Source: an uncultured Clostridia bacterium (GTDB lineage Bacteria > Bacillota > Clostridia > Oscillospirales > Ruminococcaceae). From it: 35,709 nt of DNA. The notes beneath the pieces are model-generated. The model was not told the origin of the DNA, made no database searches, and saw only the letters and a program-made list of their open reading frames with translations. Position numbers and translations under genes: made by a program. Where the stretch lies: NCBI GenBank assembly GCA_947624345.1, contig CANQJW010000006.1:1-35709 (forward strand), written 5' to 3'. Below are positions 1-6,929 of the stretch, piece by piece (within the stretch, counting starts at the first letter, position 1; each line of letters starts with the position of its first letter).

Positions 1-18
1 GTAATTTGCGTTGTACAT
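1..18 (-). CDS. 5' end of a leftward gene (first six codons only)
   Basis: An ATG at 18-16 on the minus strand opens a frame reading MYNANY before the window ends. It is preceded by AAGGAGG at 26-32, seven bases from the ATG, and by a sigma-A promoter at 48-76. The promoter, ribosome site and open frame together make a real gene start likely, but six residues give no hint of function. Confidence 0.6.
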
Positions 19-47
19 AGTAGTTCCTCCTTAAGTTTGGTAACTAT

Positions 48-76
48 AATATAACATATTTTGAGAGGGGTGTCAA
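48..76 (-). promoter_or_regulatory. sigma-A promoter of the leftward edge gene
   Basis: On the minus strand TTGACA (76-71) and TATATT (53-48) are separated by 17 bases. The -35 is preceded by an A/T-tract sequence that is nearly repeated at the promoter at 29884-29912. It fires away from the promoter at 117-144. Confidence 0.75.
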
Positions 77-116
77 GTATTTTTCAAAAAATTTTTGAAA
101 AAATATAAAAAAAGAC

Positions 117-144
117 TTGACATATTAAATTTAAGTGTTATAAT
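117..144 (+). promoter_or_regulatory. sigma-A promoter for the putative small RNA
   Basis: TTGACA (117-122) and TATAAT (139-144), both full consensus, with a 16-base spacer and an A-rich stretch upstream. Transcription would begin near 151 and meet the strong terminator at 199-236 after about 85 nt without crossing a plausible reading frame. Confidence 0.7.
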
Positions 145-150
145 ATAATT

Positions 151-236
151 GTTACAGCAATGAAAACAATTTTTTGATTTTCATAAAACGATCTCCTTAA
201 TATTTCGCAGACCATAGTGTCTGCGAAATATTTTTT
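151..236 (+). ncRNA. putative small regulatory RNA with anti-Shine-Dalgarno segment
   Basis: A consensus promoter ends at 144 and a 14-bp perfect terminator stem follows at 199-232. Between them lie a hairpin (ATGAAAA 160-166 pairing with TTTTCAT 178-184) and an unpaired stretch that includes ATCTCCTT (191-198), the complement of a Shine-Dalgarno sequence AAGGAGAT. The only start codon, at 160, gives five codons and has no ribosome site, so a peptide is unlikely. The promoter, hairpin and terminator are read from the sequence. The regulatory role is inferred from the organization shared by known Gram-positive trans-acting sRNAs. It could instead be the leader of a longer transcript. Confidence 0.5.
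199..236 (+). terminator. intrinsic terminator of the putative small RNA
   Basis: A 14-bp perfect stem (199-212 with 219-232) has a six-base loop (213-218) and is followed by a T run. It is one of the strongest hairpins in the window and stands alone between two genes. Confidence 0.85.
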
Positions 237-341
237 GCCTAATTTTAAATTAAAATTCACACTTATTCGCCAAAGCTACGCTTTTCATCTGTTAATCCAA
301 CTACAAAATCAACACATACATTATATAAAAAAGAAGCTATA

Positions 342-409
342 AAGATTAAAAGAGGTAAGATGTCTTGCCTCTTATTTTTATTACTTTTAATCTTAATCTC
401 TTACCTCTT
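342..409. repeat. nested inverted repeat with two alternative pairings
   Basis: An outer arm at 342-352 (AAGATTAAAAG) pairs with 384-394. Inside it 350-360 (AAGAGGTAAGA) pairs with 363-373 with one G-T wobble. The same 350-360 arm is also a perfect complement of 399-409. It lies just before the promoter of the Lrp operon and resembles the purine-rich intergenic repeats near 5131, 6671, 11310, 21180 and 32283. The rest of 237-420 holds no gene I can see. Confidence 0.65.
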
Positions 410-422
410 GTTTCCGAATGCA

Positions 423-451
423 TTGACATAATACTAGAAAAATAGTATAAT
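423..451 (+). promoter_or_regulatory. sigma-A promoter of the Lrp-aminotransferase-ispE operon
   Basis: TTGACA (423-428) and TATAAT (446-451), both perfect, with a 17-base spacer. The start codon lies 32 bases downstream and is preceded by GGAGG seven bases before the ATG. Confidence 0.9.
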
Positions 452-483
452 TATCATAACCTTACCAGAATGGAGGATTATAT

Positions 484-969
484 ATGGACTCTTTACTAAA
501 ACTTTTAAAGAAGAATGCACGGCTTTCAAATTCAGAGTTGGGTGTTATGCTCGGGATTTCTGAACAGGAAGTCGCTGAGAGAATAGAACAGCTTGAAAAT
601 GACGGAATTATCAAGGGCTATAACACTGTCATAAACGAACAGGCGGCTACCGACGGCGGAGATCTGGTTACAGCTCTTATTGAGCTCAAGGTTTCGCCAA
701 AAGCGCAGAGCGGATTTGATGAGATTGCAAGAACGATCAGTCAGTATGATGAGGTTGAGAATGTCTGGCTTATGTCGGGCGGATATGATTTGGGCATCAC
801 AATAAAGGGAACAAATCTTATGGAGATTTCCCTGTTTGTTGCTCAGCGTCTTGCTCCGCTGGAGGGAATTTTGTCAACCGCCACACACTTTGTGCTTAAA
901 AAATATAAAGATAACGGAATCGACCTTTCCGACAAAATTATTGATGAAAGAGGATTAGTTTCCCCATGA
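484..969 (+). CDS. Lrp/AsnC family transcriptional regulator
   Basis: This 161-residue protein has the two-part Lrp/AsnC layout. An N-terminal winged helix-turn-helix spans about residues 1-50 (LLKLLKKNARLSNSELGVML, then the recognition helix). A C-terminal RAM ligand-binding and oligomerization domain spans about 65-145, and the VWLMSGGYDLGI segment is typical of its core. Family members sense amino acids and bind DNA as octamers. It is first in the operon and its TGA overlaps the ATG of the aminotransferase (ATGA), so the two are probably translationally coupled and the regulator may control that gene. The target amino acid cannot be told from the sequence. Confidence 0.9.
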   Translation: MDSLLKLLKKNARLSNSELGVMLGISEQEVAERIEQLENDGIIKGYNTVINEQAATDGGDLVTALIELKVSPKAQSGFDEIARTISQYDEVENVWLMSGGYDLGITIKGTNLMEISLFVAQRLAPLEGILSTATHFVLKKYKDNGIDLSDKIIDERGLVSP

Positions 970-2141
970 TGGATTATAGCAGGATAATAAATAAAAAAAC
1001 CAGAGAAATGAAGCCCTCAGGGATAAGGAAGTTTTTCGACCTTGCTCAGACTATGGAAAATGTCATTGCTCTTGGAGTGGGCGAACCTAACTTTCAAACC
1101 CCTTGGCCAATAAGGCGTGCGGCAATAACTGCTCTTGAGCGTGGAAAGACATTCTATACTGCCAATTCGGGACTTATTGATTTGAGAAAATCTATTTCAG
1201 AATATGTTATAGATTACGCAAAGACTGAATACTCTCCTGCTGATGAGATAATCGTCACAGTTGGCGGCTCGGAGGCTATTGACCTTTCTATCCGTGCGAT
1301 TGTCGAACCTGGCGATGAGGTGCTTATTGTCGAGCCGTGCTTTGTCTGCTACACACCGATTGTTGAACTTGCAGGCGGAACGCCCGTTGTAGTCGAGACA
1401 AAAGCTGAGAACGACTTCAAGCTGACGGCCGAAGCTCTCAAAGAAAAAATAACCGACAAAACAAAGGTTCTGATTCTGCCCTTTCCTAACAATCCTACGG
1501 GTGCTATTATGACAAAAGATGAGCTTGAGCCTATTGCCGAGGTTTTAAGAGATACAAATATTATCGTTCTGTCCGACGAGATTTACTCGGAGCTGACCTA
1601 CGGCAGAAAGCATCATTCAATCGTAGAGTGTGACGGAATGAGAGAGAGAACTATACTTATTAACGGCTTTTCAAAGGCTTTTGCCATGACAGGCTGGCGA
1701 CTTGGATTCTTATGCGGACCCAGCGAGCTTGTCAAGCAGATACTTAAAATTCATCAGTACGCTATTATGTCGTCACCGACGGTTAGCCAGTATGCCGCAA
1801 TAGAGGCTCTTAAAAATTGTAGAATCGACATTGATATGATGGTTGAGGAATACAACATGAGACGGCGTTTCTGCGTTCATGGCTTTAACGAGATAGGTCT
1901 TGACTGCTTTGAGCCTGAGGGAGCGTTCTATGTGTTTCCCTGTATAAAATCAACAGGGCTTTCCAGTCAGGAGTTCTGCGAGAAACTCTTGTATACTAAG
2001 AATGTAGCCGTTGTTCCGGGTGACGCTTTCGGTGATTGCGGCGAGGGATTTATCCGTGTTTCTTATGCCTATTCTCTTGAGCATCTCAAAAAGGCTATTA
2101 AGAAAATAGGCGAGTTTGTTCGTGAAATCGAGGGAAAATAA
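966..2141 (+). CDS. PLP-dependent aminotransferase, class I/II
   Basis: A 391-residue fold-type I aminotransferase. Visible residues are the NNPTG cofactor-binding motif (175-179), SDEIYS with the pyridine-nitrogen aspartate D204, and SKAFAMTGWRLG with the Schiff-base lysine K237 and the phosphate/substrate arginine R245. It resembles the aspartate/aromatic aminotransferases of Firmicutes that sit beside Lrp-type regulators (PatA/AspC-like), but the substrate is not determinable. The start ATG overlaps the regulator stop by four bases; a second ATG at 969 is an alternative. The gene ends directly against ispE with no spacer. Confidence 0.9.
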   Translation: MMDYSRIINKKTREMKPSGIRKFFDLAQTMENVIALGVGEPNFQTPWPIRRAAITALERGKTFYTANSGLIDLRKSISEYVIDYAKTEYSPADEIIVTVGGSEAIDLSIRAIVEPGDEVLIVEPCFVCYTPIVELAGGTPVVVETKAENDFKLTAEALKEKITDKTKVLILPFPNNPTGAIMTKDELEPIAEVLRDTNIIVLSDEIYSELTYGRKHHSIVECDGMRERTILINGFSKAFAMTGWRLGFLCGPSELVKQILKIHQYAIMSSPTVSQYAAIEALKNCRIDIDMMVEEYNMRRRFCVHGFNEIGLDCFEPEGAFYVFPCIKSTGLSSQEFCEKLLYTKNVAVVPGDAFGDCGEGFIRVSYAYSLEHLKKAIKKIGEFVREIEGK

Positions 2142-3035
2142 ATGTATAAAAGCATTACTCTGAAAGCCCCTGCGAAGATAAATCTCATACTTGATATTGT
2201 CGGCAAGAGAGCGGACGGCTATCACAATCTCCGCTCGGTTATGCAGACAATATCTATTTTTGATTATGTAACTTTGAGTGTCCAGGGCGAAAAATGCAGG
2301 CTACCAGAAATATCAATAACCTGCGATAGGCCTGATATTCCTACAAATAAAAGAAACATTGCATATAAAGCTTGCATGGCATTTTTCAATCACATAGGAG
2401 AAATGCCGTTTGAGAGAATTACAATACACATTGAAAAAAATATCCCAAGTGGTGCCGGTCTTGGCGGCGGAAGCTCTGACGGAGCAGCGGTGCTTTTGGG
2501 GCTGAACACACTATGTGGAAATGCTTTTTCAGTTGAAGAGCTTTGCAAAATAGGTGCTACAGTCGGAGCTGATGTTCCCTTTTGCATTGTCGGAGGAACT
2601 GCCCTTTGTGAGGGAATCGGCGATATTATAACTCCGCTGAAACCACTACCCAAATGTGAAATACTTGTTGTTAAGCCTGATATTTCAATCTCAACTCCCC
2701 TGTCCTACAAGAAATTTGACGAGCTTGTAAATCCAAAGCTGTCTGACTTTGACGCTTTTATGAACGCCCTTGAAAGCGACGACTTGCTAATCATTTCAGT
2801 CGCGCTTTCAAATTCGCTAGAGGGCGTGACCGACGAAATTGTAATTCATGATATAAAAAGTGATATGCTAAAAGCTGGGGCTTTGGGCTCTGTGATGACA
2901 GGAAGCGGTTCGGCGGTTTTCGGGATATTTGATGATGATAATACGGCCAAACAGTGTGCTGAGATATTTAATGGAAAAATGTTCTGTCAGATTTGCTCGT
3001 CTTTAAAATCAGGTGCAGAAATTATAGAAGAATAA
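2142..3035 (+). CDS. ispE: 4-diphosphocytidyl-2-C-methyl-D-erythritol kinase
   Basis: IspE phosphorylates the 2-hydroxyl of CDP-methylerythritol in the MEP route to isoprenoid precursors. The 297-residue protein has the GHMP-kinase pattern: PAKINL near the N-terminus with K12, the glycine-rich ATP loop PSGAGLGGGSSDGAA (102-116), VGADVPF with the catalytic aspartate D144, and a C-terminal GSGSAVFG glycine motif. Length is normal. The ATG follows the aminotransferase TAA directly, with GAGGG inside the upstream gene as ribosome site, so translation is probably coupled. Confidence 0.95.
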   Translation: MYKSITLKAPAKINLILDIVGKRADGYHNLRSVMQTISIFDYVTLSVQGEKCRLPEISITCDRPDIPTNKRNIAYKACMAFFNHIGEMPFERITIHIEKNIPSGAGLGGGSSDGAAVLLGLNTLCGNAFSVEELCKIGATVGADVPFCIVGGTALCEGIGDIITPLKPLPKCEILVVKPDISISTPLSYKKFDELVNPKLSDFDAFMNALESDDLLIISVALSNSLEGVTDEIVIHDIKSDMLKAGALGSVMTGSGSAVFGIFDDDNTAKQCAEIFNGKMFCQICSSLKSGAEIIEE

Positions 3036-3042
3036 ATATATG

Positions 3043-3071
3043 AAAAAGCCAGCAGAAATCTCTGTTGGCTT
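3043..3071 (-). terminator. terminator between ispE and the secreted protein
   Basis: An 11-bp stem (3046-3056 with 3061-3071, one G-T wobble) has a four-base loop. Read on the minus strand it is followed by TTTTT, so it best serves the leftward gene ending at 3095. On the plus strand the tail is only TAATTATT, so termination of ispE is weaker. Confidence 0.75.
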
Positions 3072-3094
3072 AATTATTGCTATAATAAACTTTT

Positions 3095-4993
3095 CTATGC
3101 TTTTACTGCATCTGAATACTTTCCATAAAGCGTGTATCCGCCGCTTTCTTTGTATGCTCTTATTTTAAAGGTGTGCTTTCCGCTTGACGATAGATTCTTT
3201 ATCATAGCCTTAAACTTTGGTGATGATACCGTCTTAACCCGAACATAGATTTTACCAGAAAGCATATAAATTTGATACTTTGCAGCACCGTTTACAGGCT
3301 TCCACGATAGGGTTACATTGTTACTCGCATCCTTCACAGCAATAACGCCCTTAACCTTTCCGGGGGTTGTTGTTACATATGCAGCATTTGAACTGTAACT
3401 CGAAATGTCTTTGCCTGATATTTTCTTTACAGCCTTTACCTTGAACGCGTATGTCGTACCCCTTTTAAGCTTTCCTATGCTTGCAGAACACTTATTCCCG
3501 GAAACGGTTTTAAGCTTTGTCAGCTTTCCGCTATCCGCCTGAGCATATATTTCATAACTGTTAGCACCATAAACGCTTGTCCACGAAAGATTTACTGTAG
3601 ACCTCGATTTAAGCCGTGCTTTTAGATGAGTGGGCTTATCAGGTCTTGTATATGCCTTTAAGACAGATGAATAATTTCCTACATAGGTTTTGGTGTCTGT
3701 CTTTTTATAAGCCCTTACCTTAAACTTATAAGATGATGCCTTTTTAAGGCCTGATAGCTTATATGAATTAGATGCCACAGTTGCGATCTTAACATACTTC
3801 TTCTTTGATGAATCGTATTTATACACCTTGTACCCTGTGACCTTGGAAAGCTTTTCCCATGAAAGAGTTATCGAACTTTTATTGCAGCTTGATACTCTCA
3901 GATTTGTAACAGTGGCAGGCTTTACCTTAACAGTACAGGTGTCCGGCAGTCCGCTCACTGATCTTGCCGTAATTGTGACAACGCCCACACTCTTCCCTGT
4001 AACAGCACCATTATTTGAAACAGTTGCTATTGAATTATCGCTTGATGTCCAGGTCAGTATGTCATTTGTGTCTTTGGGCAGCATTGTGCTTTTAATGGTC
4101 TTTGTGCTTCCGGTCATAACCGTTATCGAGCTTTTATTAAGCGTAACGTTTGTAGCCAGTGGTTCACTCACAATATAAAACTCTCTCAGATTGCTCTTGG
4201 TTATTTCATTAGATGAAGAATAATTTATAATCTGTGCGACATAATGTCCCTCCGGCAGAGTTAAAGTTAAAGACGAACCTTTCAGATCAGGAGTCGATGA
4301 AACCAGATTACTGCTGTTATATTTACCGTCGGCGTTGTATTCAAATATATTTAATGTCGAGTATGCTGTGTTTGTACTGTTTGTCCACGAAAATGTCTTT
4401 TCAGTATTCTGAAGTGATGCGTATTTTGTTGTTAAAACAGGCTTTGAAGCTTTTATATACGCCTTGCTGTATCTGAAAAAGCTTACATCAGAATCAAGCT
4501 TATTCAATTTTACTGTTCGGTTATATTTTGCATAACAGCCGTTACTGTCATACCATGTCCAGTTCTGTTCGAACAGGACTACCTCATTGCCGTTTATCTC
4601 CTTGACAATAGCCCAGTGTGATGAATTTCCATAGATATCCCCTACCTGTGGGGTTTTAATCTTTGTAAAATATCCGTCATCGCAAAGCGGTGTGTCTCCG
4701 GGCCAGAGATTATATACAGTGCAGCCATAGACCGCTTTATAGAATTTAGTTACAAGAGCCGCACAGCAATAAGTAGGATCGTCCCACATCCCTGCTACAT
4801 TGCTGTCGTTTCTTGGTATGTATATAGCTTGTACAGTCACTCCGTTAAAGGTCATTGTATCGACTACCTGTCCCGCTTTGGTTACCGTAACGGTAGTCGC
4901 ATTCGCATATATCGGTATGTCAAACGCCGTTAACATCATAACAAGCATAATGCAAACCGACACAATGCGTCTGTGCAAACTTATTCCTTTCAT
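3095..4993 (-). CDS. secreted CHAP-like protein with Ig-like and three fibronectin-III domains
   Basis: Starting at the ATG at 4993, behind AGGAGAGG, gives 632 residues; an upstream ATG at 5056 lacks a ribosome site and would bury the signal peptide. A signal peptide (about 1-30, ending near YANA) precedes a CHAP/amidase-like region at about 55-180 with candidate catalytic C76 or C77, H126 in SSHWAIV, and E142/N144 in LFEQNW. A BIG2-type Ig-like domain follows (about 280-358, WTSSDNSIATVSNNGAVTG), then three fibronectin-III modules (about 361-450, 452-545, 546-632) rich in Lys and Ser. No LPXTG, SLH or membrane anchor is seen. The likely role is an extracellular peptidoglycan or surface-protein hydrolase/adhesin. 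The CHAP assignment rests on motif order only. Confidence 0.8.
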   Translation of the reverse strand: MKGISLHRRIVSVCIMLVMMLTAFDIPIYANATTVTVTKAGQVVDTMTFNGVTVQAIYIPRNDSNVAGMWDDPTYCCAALVTKFYKAVYGCTVYNLWPGDTPLCDDGYFTKIKTPQVGDIYGNSSHWAIVKEINGNEVVLFEQNWTWYDSNGCYAKYNRTVKLNKLDSDVSFFRYSKAYIKASKPVLTTKYASLQNTEKTFSWTNSTNTAYSTLNIFEYNADGKYNSSNLVSSTPDLKGSSLTLTLPEGHYVAQIINYSSSNEITKSNLREFYIVSEPLATNVTLNKSSITVMTGSTKTIKSTMLPKDTNDILTWTSSDNSIATVSNNGAVTGKSVGVVTITARSVSGLPDTCTVKVKPATVTNLRVSSCNKSSITLSWEKLSKVTGYKVYKYDSSKKKYVKIATVASNSYKLSGLKKASSYKFKVRAYKKTDTKTYVGNYSSVLKAYTRPDKPTHLKARLKSRSTVNLSWTSVYGANSYEIYAQADSGKLTKLKTVSGNKCSASIGKLKRGTTYAFKVKAVKKISGKDISSYSSNAAYVTTTPGKVKGVIAVKDASNNVTLSWKPVNGAAKYQIYMLSGKIYVRVKTVSSPKFKAMIKNLSSSGKHTFKIRAYKESGGYTLYGKYSDAVKA

Positions 4994-5074
4994 TTTCCTC
5001 TCCTCACATAACACATAACAAATTGCACATATCTCTTTATCGTGCTTATCAAGCATTATTCGTCATTATTCTAC

Positions 5075-5103
5075 ATCATAACACAAATTTAATAATAAAT
5101 CAA
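5075..5103 (-). promoter_or_regulatory. promoter of the secreted protein gene
   Basis: On the minus strand TTGATT (5103-5098) and TATGAT (5080-5075) are 17 bases apart. The leader of about 75 nt before the ATG at 4993 contains a small GCTT/AAGC hairpin and the ribosome site. Confidence 0.55.
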
Positions 5104-5130
5104 TAGTTTTAAAATAGAAACAAAAACCAA

Positions 5131-5198
5131 GAGACAAGATTCAAGGATTTATTAGCTAATATATAACTCAATCTCTTTCTTCTTGTCTCGGAATCTTG
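5131..5198. repeat. inverted repeat downstream of glgA
   Basis: GAGACAAGA (5131-5139) is complementary to TCTTGTCTC (5181-5189), and CAAGATTC (5135-5142) to GAATCTTG (5191-5198), so two pairings compete. Read leftward, the stem is followed by TTGGTTTTTG, so it may end the glycogen transcript. The long loop makes it a poor classical terminator. It resembles other purine-rich intergenic repeats here. Confidence 0.5.
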
Positions 5199-5206
5199 AT
5201 TCTATA

Positions 5207-6631
5207 TCAAATACTTCTATATAAATTCTGATAGCTTAATGCTGATTTATTCCAGCTAAAATCCTCCTTCATTGCGTGAATAACTAATCTTCCCCATATC
5301 ATCTTATTGTCATAGAATGCTCTTGCCCTTGCACAAGCACCAAGCATATCGTGAGCATTATAAGTCTTGAATGTAAATCCGTTTCCTGTTATATCTCCCA
5401 TATGAGCCTCGCCGGCATCGGTTATACTGTCACGAAGTCCCCCTGTTTCACGAACAATAGGAATCGTTCCGTATCTGAGCGAAATCATCTGTGCCAGACC
5501 GCAAGGCTCGCTCTGTGAAGGCATCAAGAACATATCCGCGCCCGCATAAATTCTCTTGGAAAGTTCTGGGATAAAACCTATTTTTACTCCCACTCTGTCG
5601 GGATAACGGTATGCCATCTCATTGAAGAAATCTTCGTAAATCTTTTCTCCCGAACCAAGAATTGCAAACTTGTATCCGAGGTTTACAATATCCTCAAAAA
5701 CATACTTTATTAAATCAAGTCCTTTGTGAGAAACGAATCTTGTCACGATTCCTATGATAGGCTCATTGCCCGACTTAATTCCCATCTCGTCGCAGAGTCT
5801 CTTTTTGCAGATTTTCTTGCCGAACATATCGTTCACGCTATAGTTTTTAGGAATAACCTTATCCGTTTCAGGATTGTAAACATCTCTGTCAATTCCGTTT
5901 AGTATTCCACTTAGCTTATACTGCTTGTTTACAAGCTCTCTGTCCATTCCGTGAGCATACCATGCGTCTAATATCTCCCAAGCATAGCTTGGCGAAACAG
6001 TTGTAACCCTATCTGATACCTCAATAGCGGCTTTCATAAAGTTTACATCGCCATCGTATTCAAGCATATTTGTGTGATATAATGGTATCCCCATTATATC
6101 GTTGATAAGATCAAGCCCATAACGACCCTGATACTGAATATTGTGTATTGTGAAAACTGTCTTTATATCCTCAAAGCCTGACTGATAACGGTAGAAAATA
6201 TCATAATATACAGGAACTAATGCTGTCTGCCAATCGTTTGCGTTTATAACATCGGGCTTGAAGTCGATATGATGCAAAAGCTCTAAAACTGCTCTTGAAA
6301 AGAATATAAACCTCTCTGCATCATCATAAAAGCCATATAACCCCTCTCGTGCGAAGTAATACTCGTTATCTAAAAGATAATAAGTAACACCATTTACCAC
6401 TGCAGTGAATACTCCGCAATACTGGTTTCTCCATGCAACAGGAACATAAAAATTTGTCACAAAATTAAGCTTATCCAAAAGCTCGGGCTTTATTGTTCCG
6501 TATTTAGGTATAACCACTCTACATTCGTCCCCGGCTTCGTTGAGTGCTCTTGGCAATGAGCCTGCTACATCTGCAAGTCCCCCCGACGCTGCAAAAGGTA
6601 GTGCTTCACTCGCTGTATATAAAATTTTCAT
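5207..6631 (-). CDS. glgA: glycogen synthase (ADP-glucose dependent)
   Basis: GlgA extends alpha-1,4-glucan chains from ADP-glucose. The 474-residue protein is a GT5 glycosyltransferase with the N-terminal GGLADVAGSLPRAL loop (17-30), the central HNIQYQGRYGL region and the C-terminal SEPCGLAQMISLRYGTIPIV segment containing the E-x7-E type motif. The lysine of the usual KxGGL nucleotide-binding motif is replaced: the sequence reads AASGGLADV. GGAGG lies eight bases before the ATG. It is the last gene of the glg cluster, 298 bases after glgD, and has its own candidate promoter at 6756-6784. Confidence 0.95.
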   Translation of the reverse strand: MKILYTASEALPFAASGGLADVAGSLPRALNEAGDECRVVIPKYGTIKPELLDKLNFVTNFYVPVAWRNQYCGVFTAVVNGVTYYLLDNEYYFAREGLYGFYDDAERFIFFSRAVLELLHHIDFKPDVINANDWQTALVPVYYDIFYRYQSGFEDIKTVFTIHNIQYQGRYGLDLINDIMGIPLYHTNMLEYDGDVNFMKAAIEVSDRVTTVSPSYAWEILDAWYAHGMDRELVNKQYKLSGILNGIDRDVYNPETDKVIPKNYSVNDMFGKKICKKRLCDEMGIKSGNEPIIGIVTRFVSHKGLDLIKYVFEDIVNLGYKFAILGSGEKIYEDFFNEMAYRYPDRVGVKIGFIPELSKRIYAGADMFLMPSQSEPCGLAQMISLRYGTIPIVRETGGLRDSITDAGEAHMGDITGNGFTFKTYNAHDMLGACARARAFYDNKMIWGRLVIHAMKEDFSWNKSALSYQNLYRSI

Positions 6632-6670
6632 ATCCGTTTCCTCCGTTCAAAACATAGATGTCCGCTTCTA

Positions 6671-6726
6671 GATGTTAGAGATTAGATGTTAGAGATCAGA
6701 TGTTAGAGATCAGATGCTAAAAGTTA
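6671..6726 (+). repeat. 14-bp tandem repeat, four units, in the glgA leader
   Basis: Units at 6671-6684, 6685-6698, 6699-6712 and 6713-6726 follow the consensus GATGTTAGAGATCA; the first three are nearly identical and the fourth is degenerate. They lie between the candidate glgA promoter and its ribosome site, so they would be transcribed as the antisense of the unit shown. The family recurs at 11310-11372, 21180-21230 and 32283-32312. Confidence 0.85.
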
Positions 6727-6755
6727 GAATTTTATGTTAGAGATAGTGCCTCGTT

Positions 6756-6784
6756 ATTTTAACACTGATACTCCGATAAAACAA
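6756..6784 (-). promoter_or_regulatory. candidate internal promoter for glgA
   Basis: On the minus strand TTGTTT (6784-6779) and TAAAAT (6761-6756) are separated by 17 bases. It would give a leader of about 120 nt containing the tandem repeat. It explains how glgA could be expressed across the 298-base gap after glgD. Confidence 0.5.
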
Positions 6785-6811
6785 GCGTTAATTTTAGCCA
6801 ATTTAACAAAT

Positions 6812-6927
6812 AATTATCAATTGTCCATTGTAAATTATCCATTGAAAAGCCTGCCGTTGTAGAAAGTTTAGTATTTAACTAGTTTTCCAATGGCGGAAGA
6901 GCCGCCGGCGGATCATCGACAATTGTC
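6812..6927. repeat. AATTGT/TTGATAATT-type intergenic repeats and GC-rich insert
   Basis: Short copies of an AT-rich palindromic family lie at 6812-6844 (ATTATCAATTGTCCATTG and variants) and 6918-6927 (GACAATTGTC, a perfect palindrome abutting the glgD stop). Between them is a GC-rich element with GCCGCCGGCGG at 6901-6911. The same AT-rich family occurs at 28678-28698 and 28781-28808. No gene is visible in 6632-6929. Confidence 0.6.
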
Positions 6928-6929
6928 AA

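Noticed and set aside
4994-5056. 21-codon extension of the secreted protein
   Set aside because: It would place charged residues before the signal peptide, and the AGGAGAGG ribosome site is just before the ATG at 4993.
6671-6726. CRISPR array
   Set aside because: Units are only 14 bp, directly contiguous, with no spacers and no cas genes nearby.
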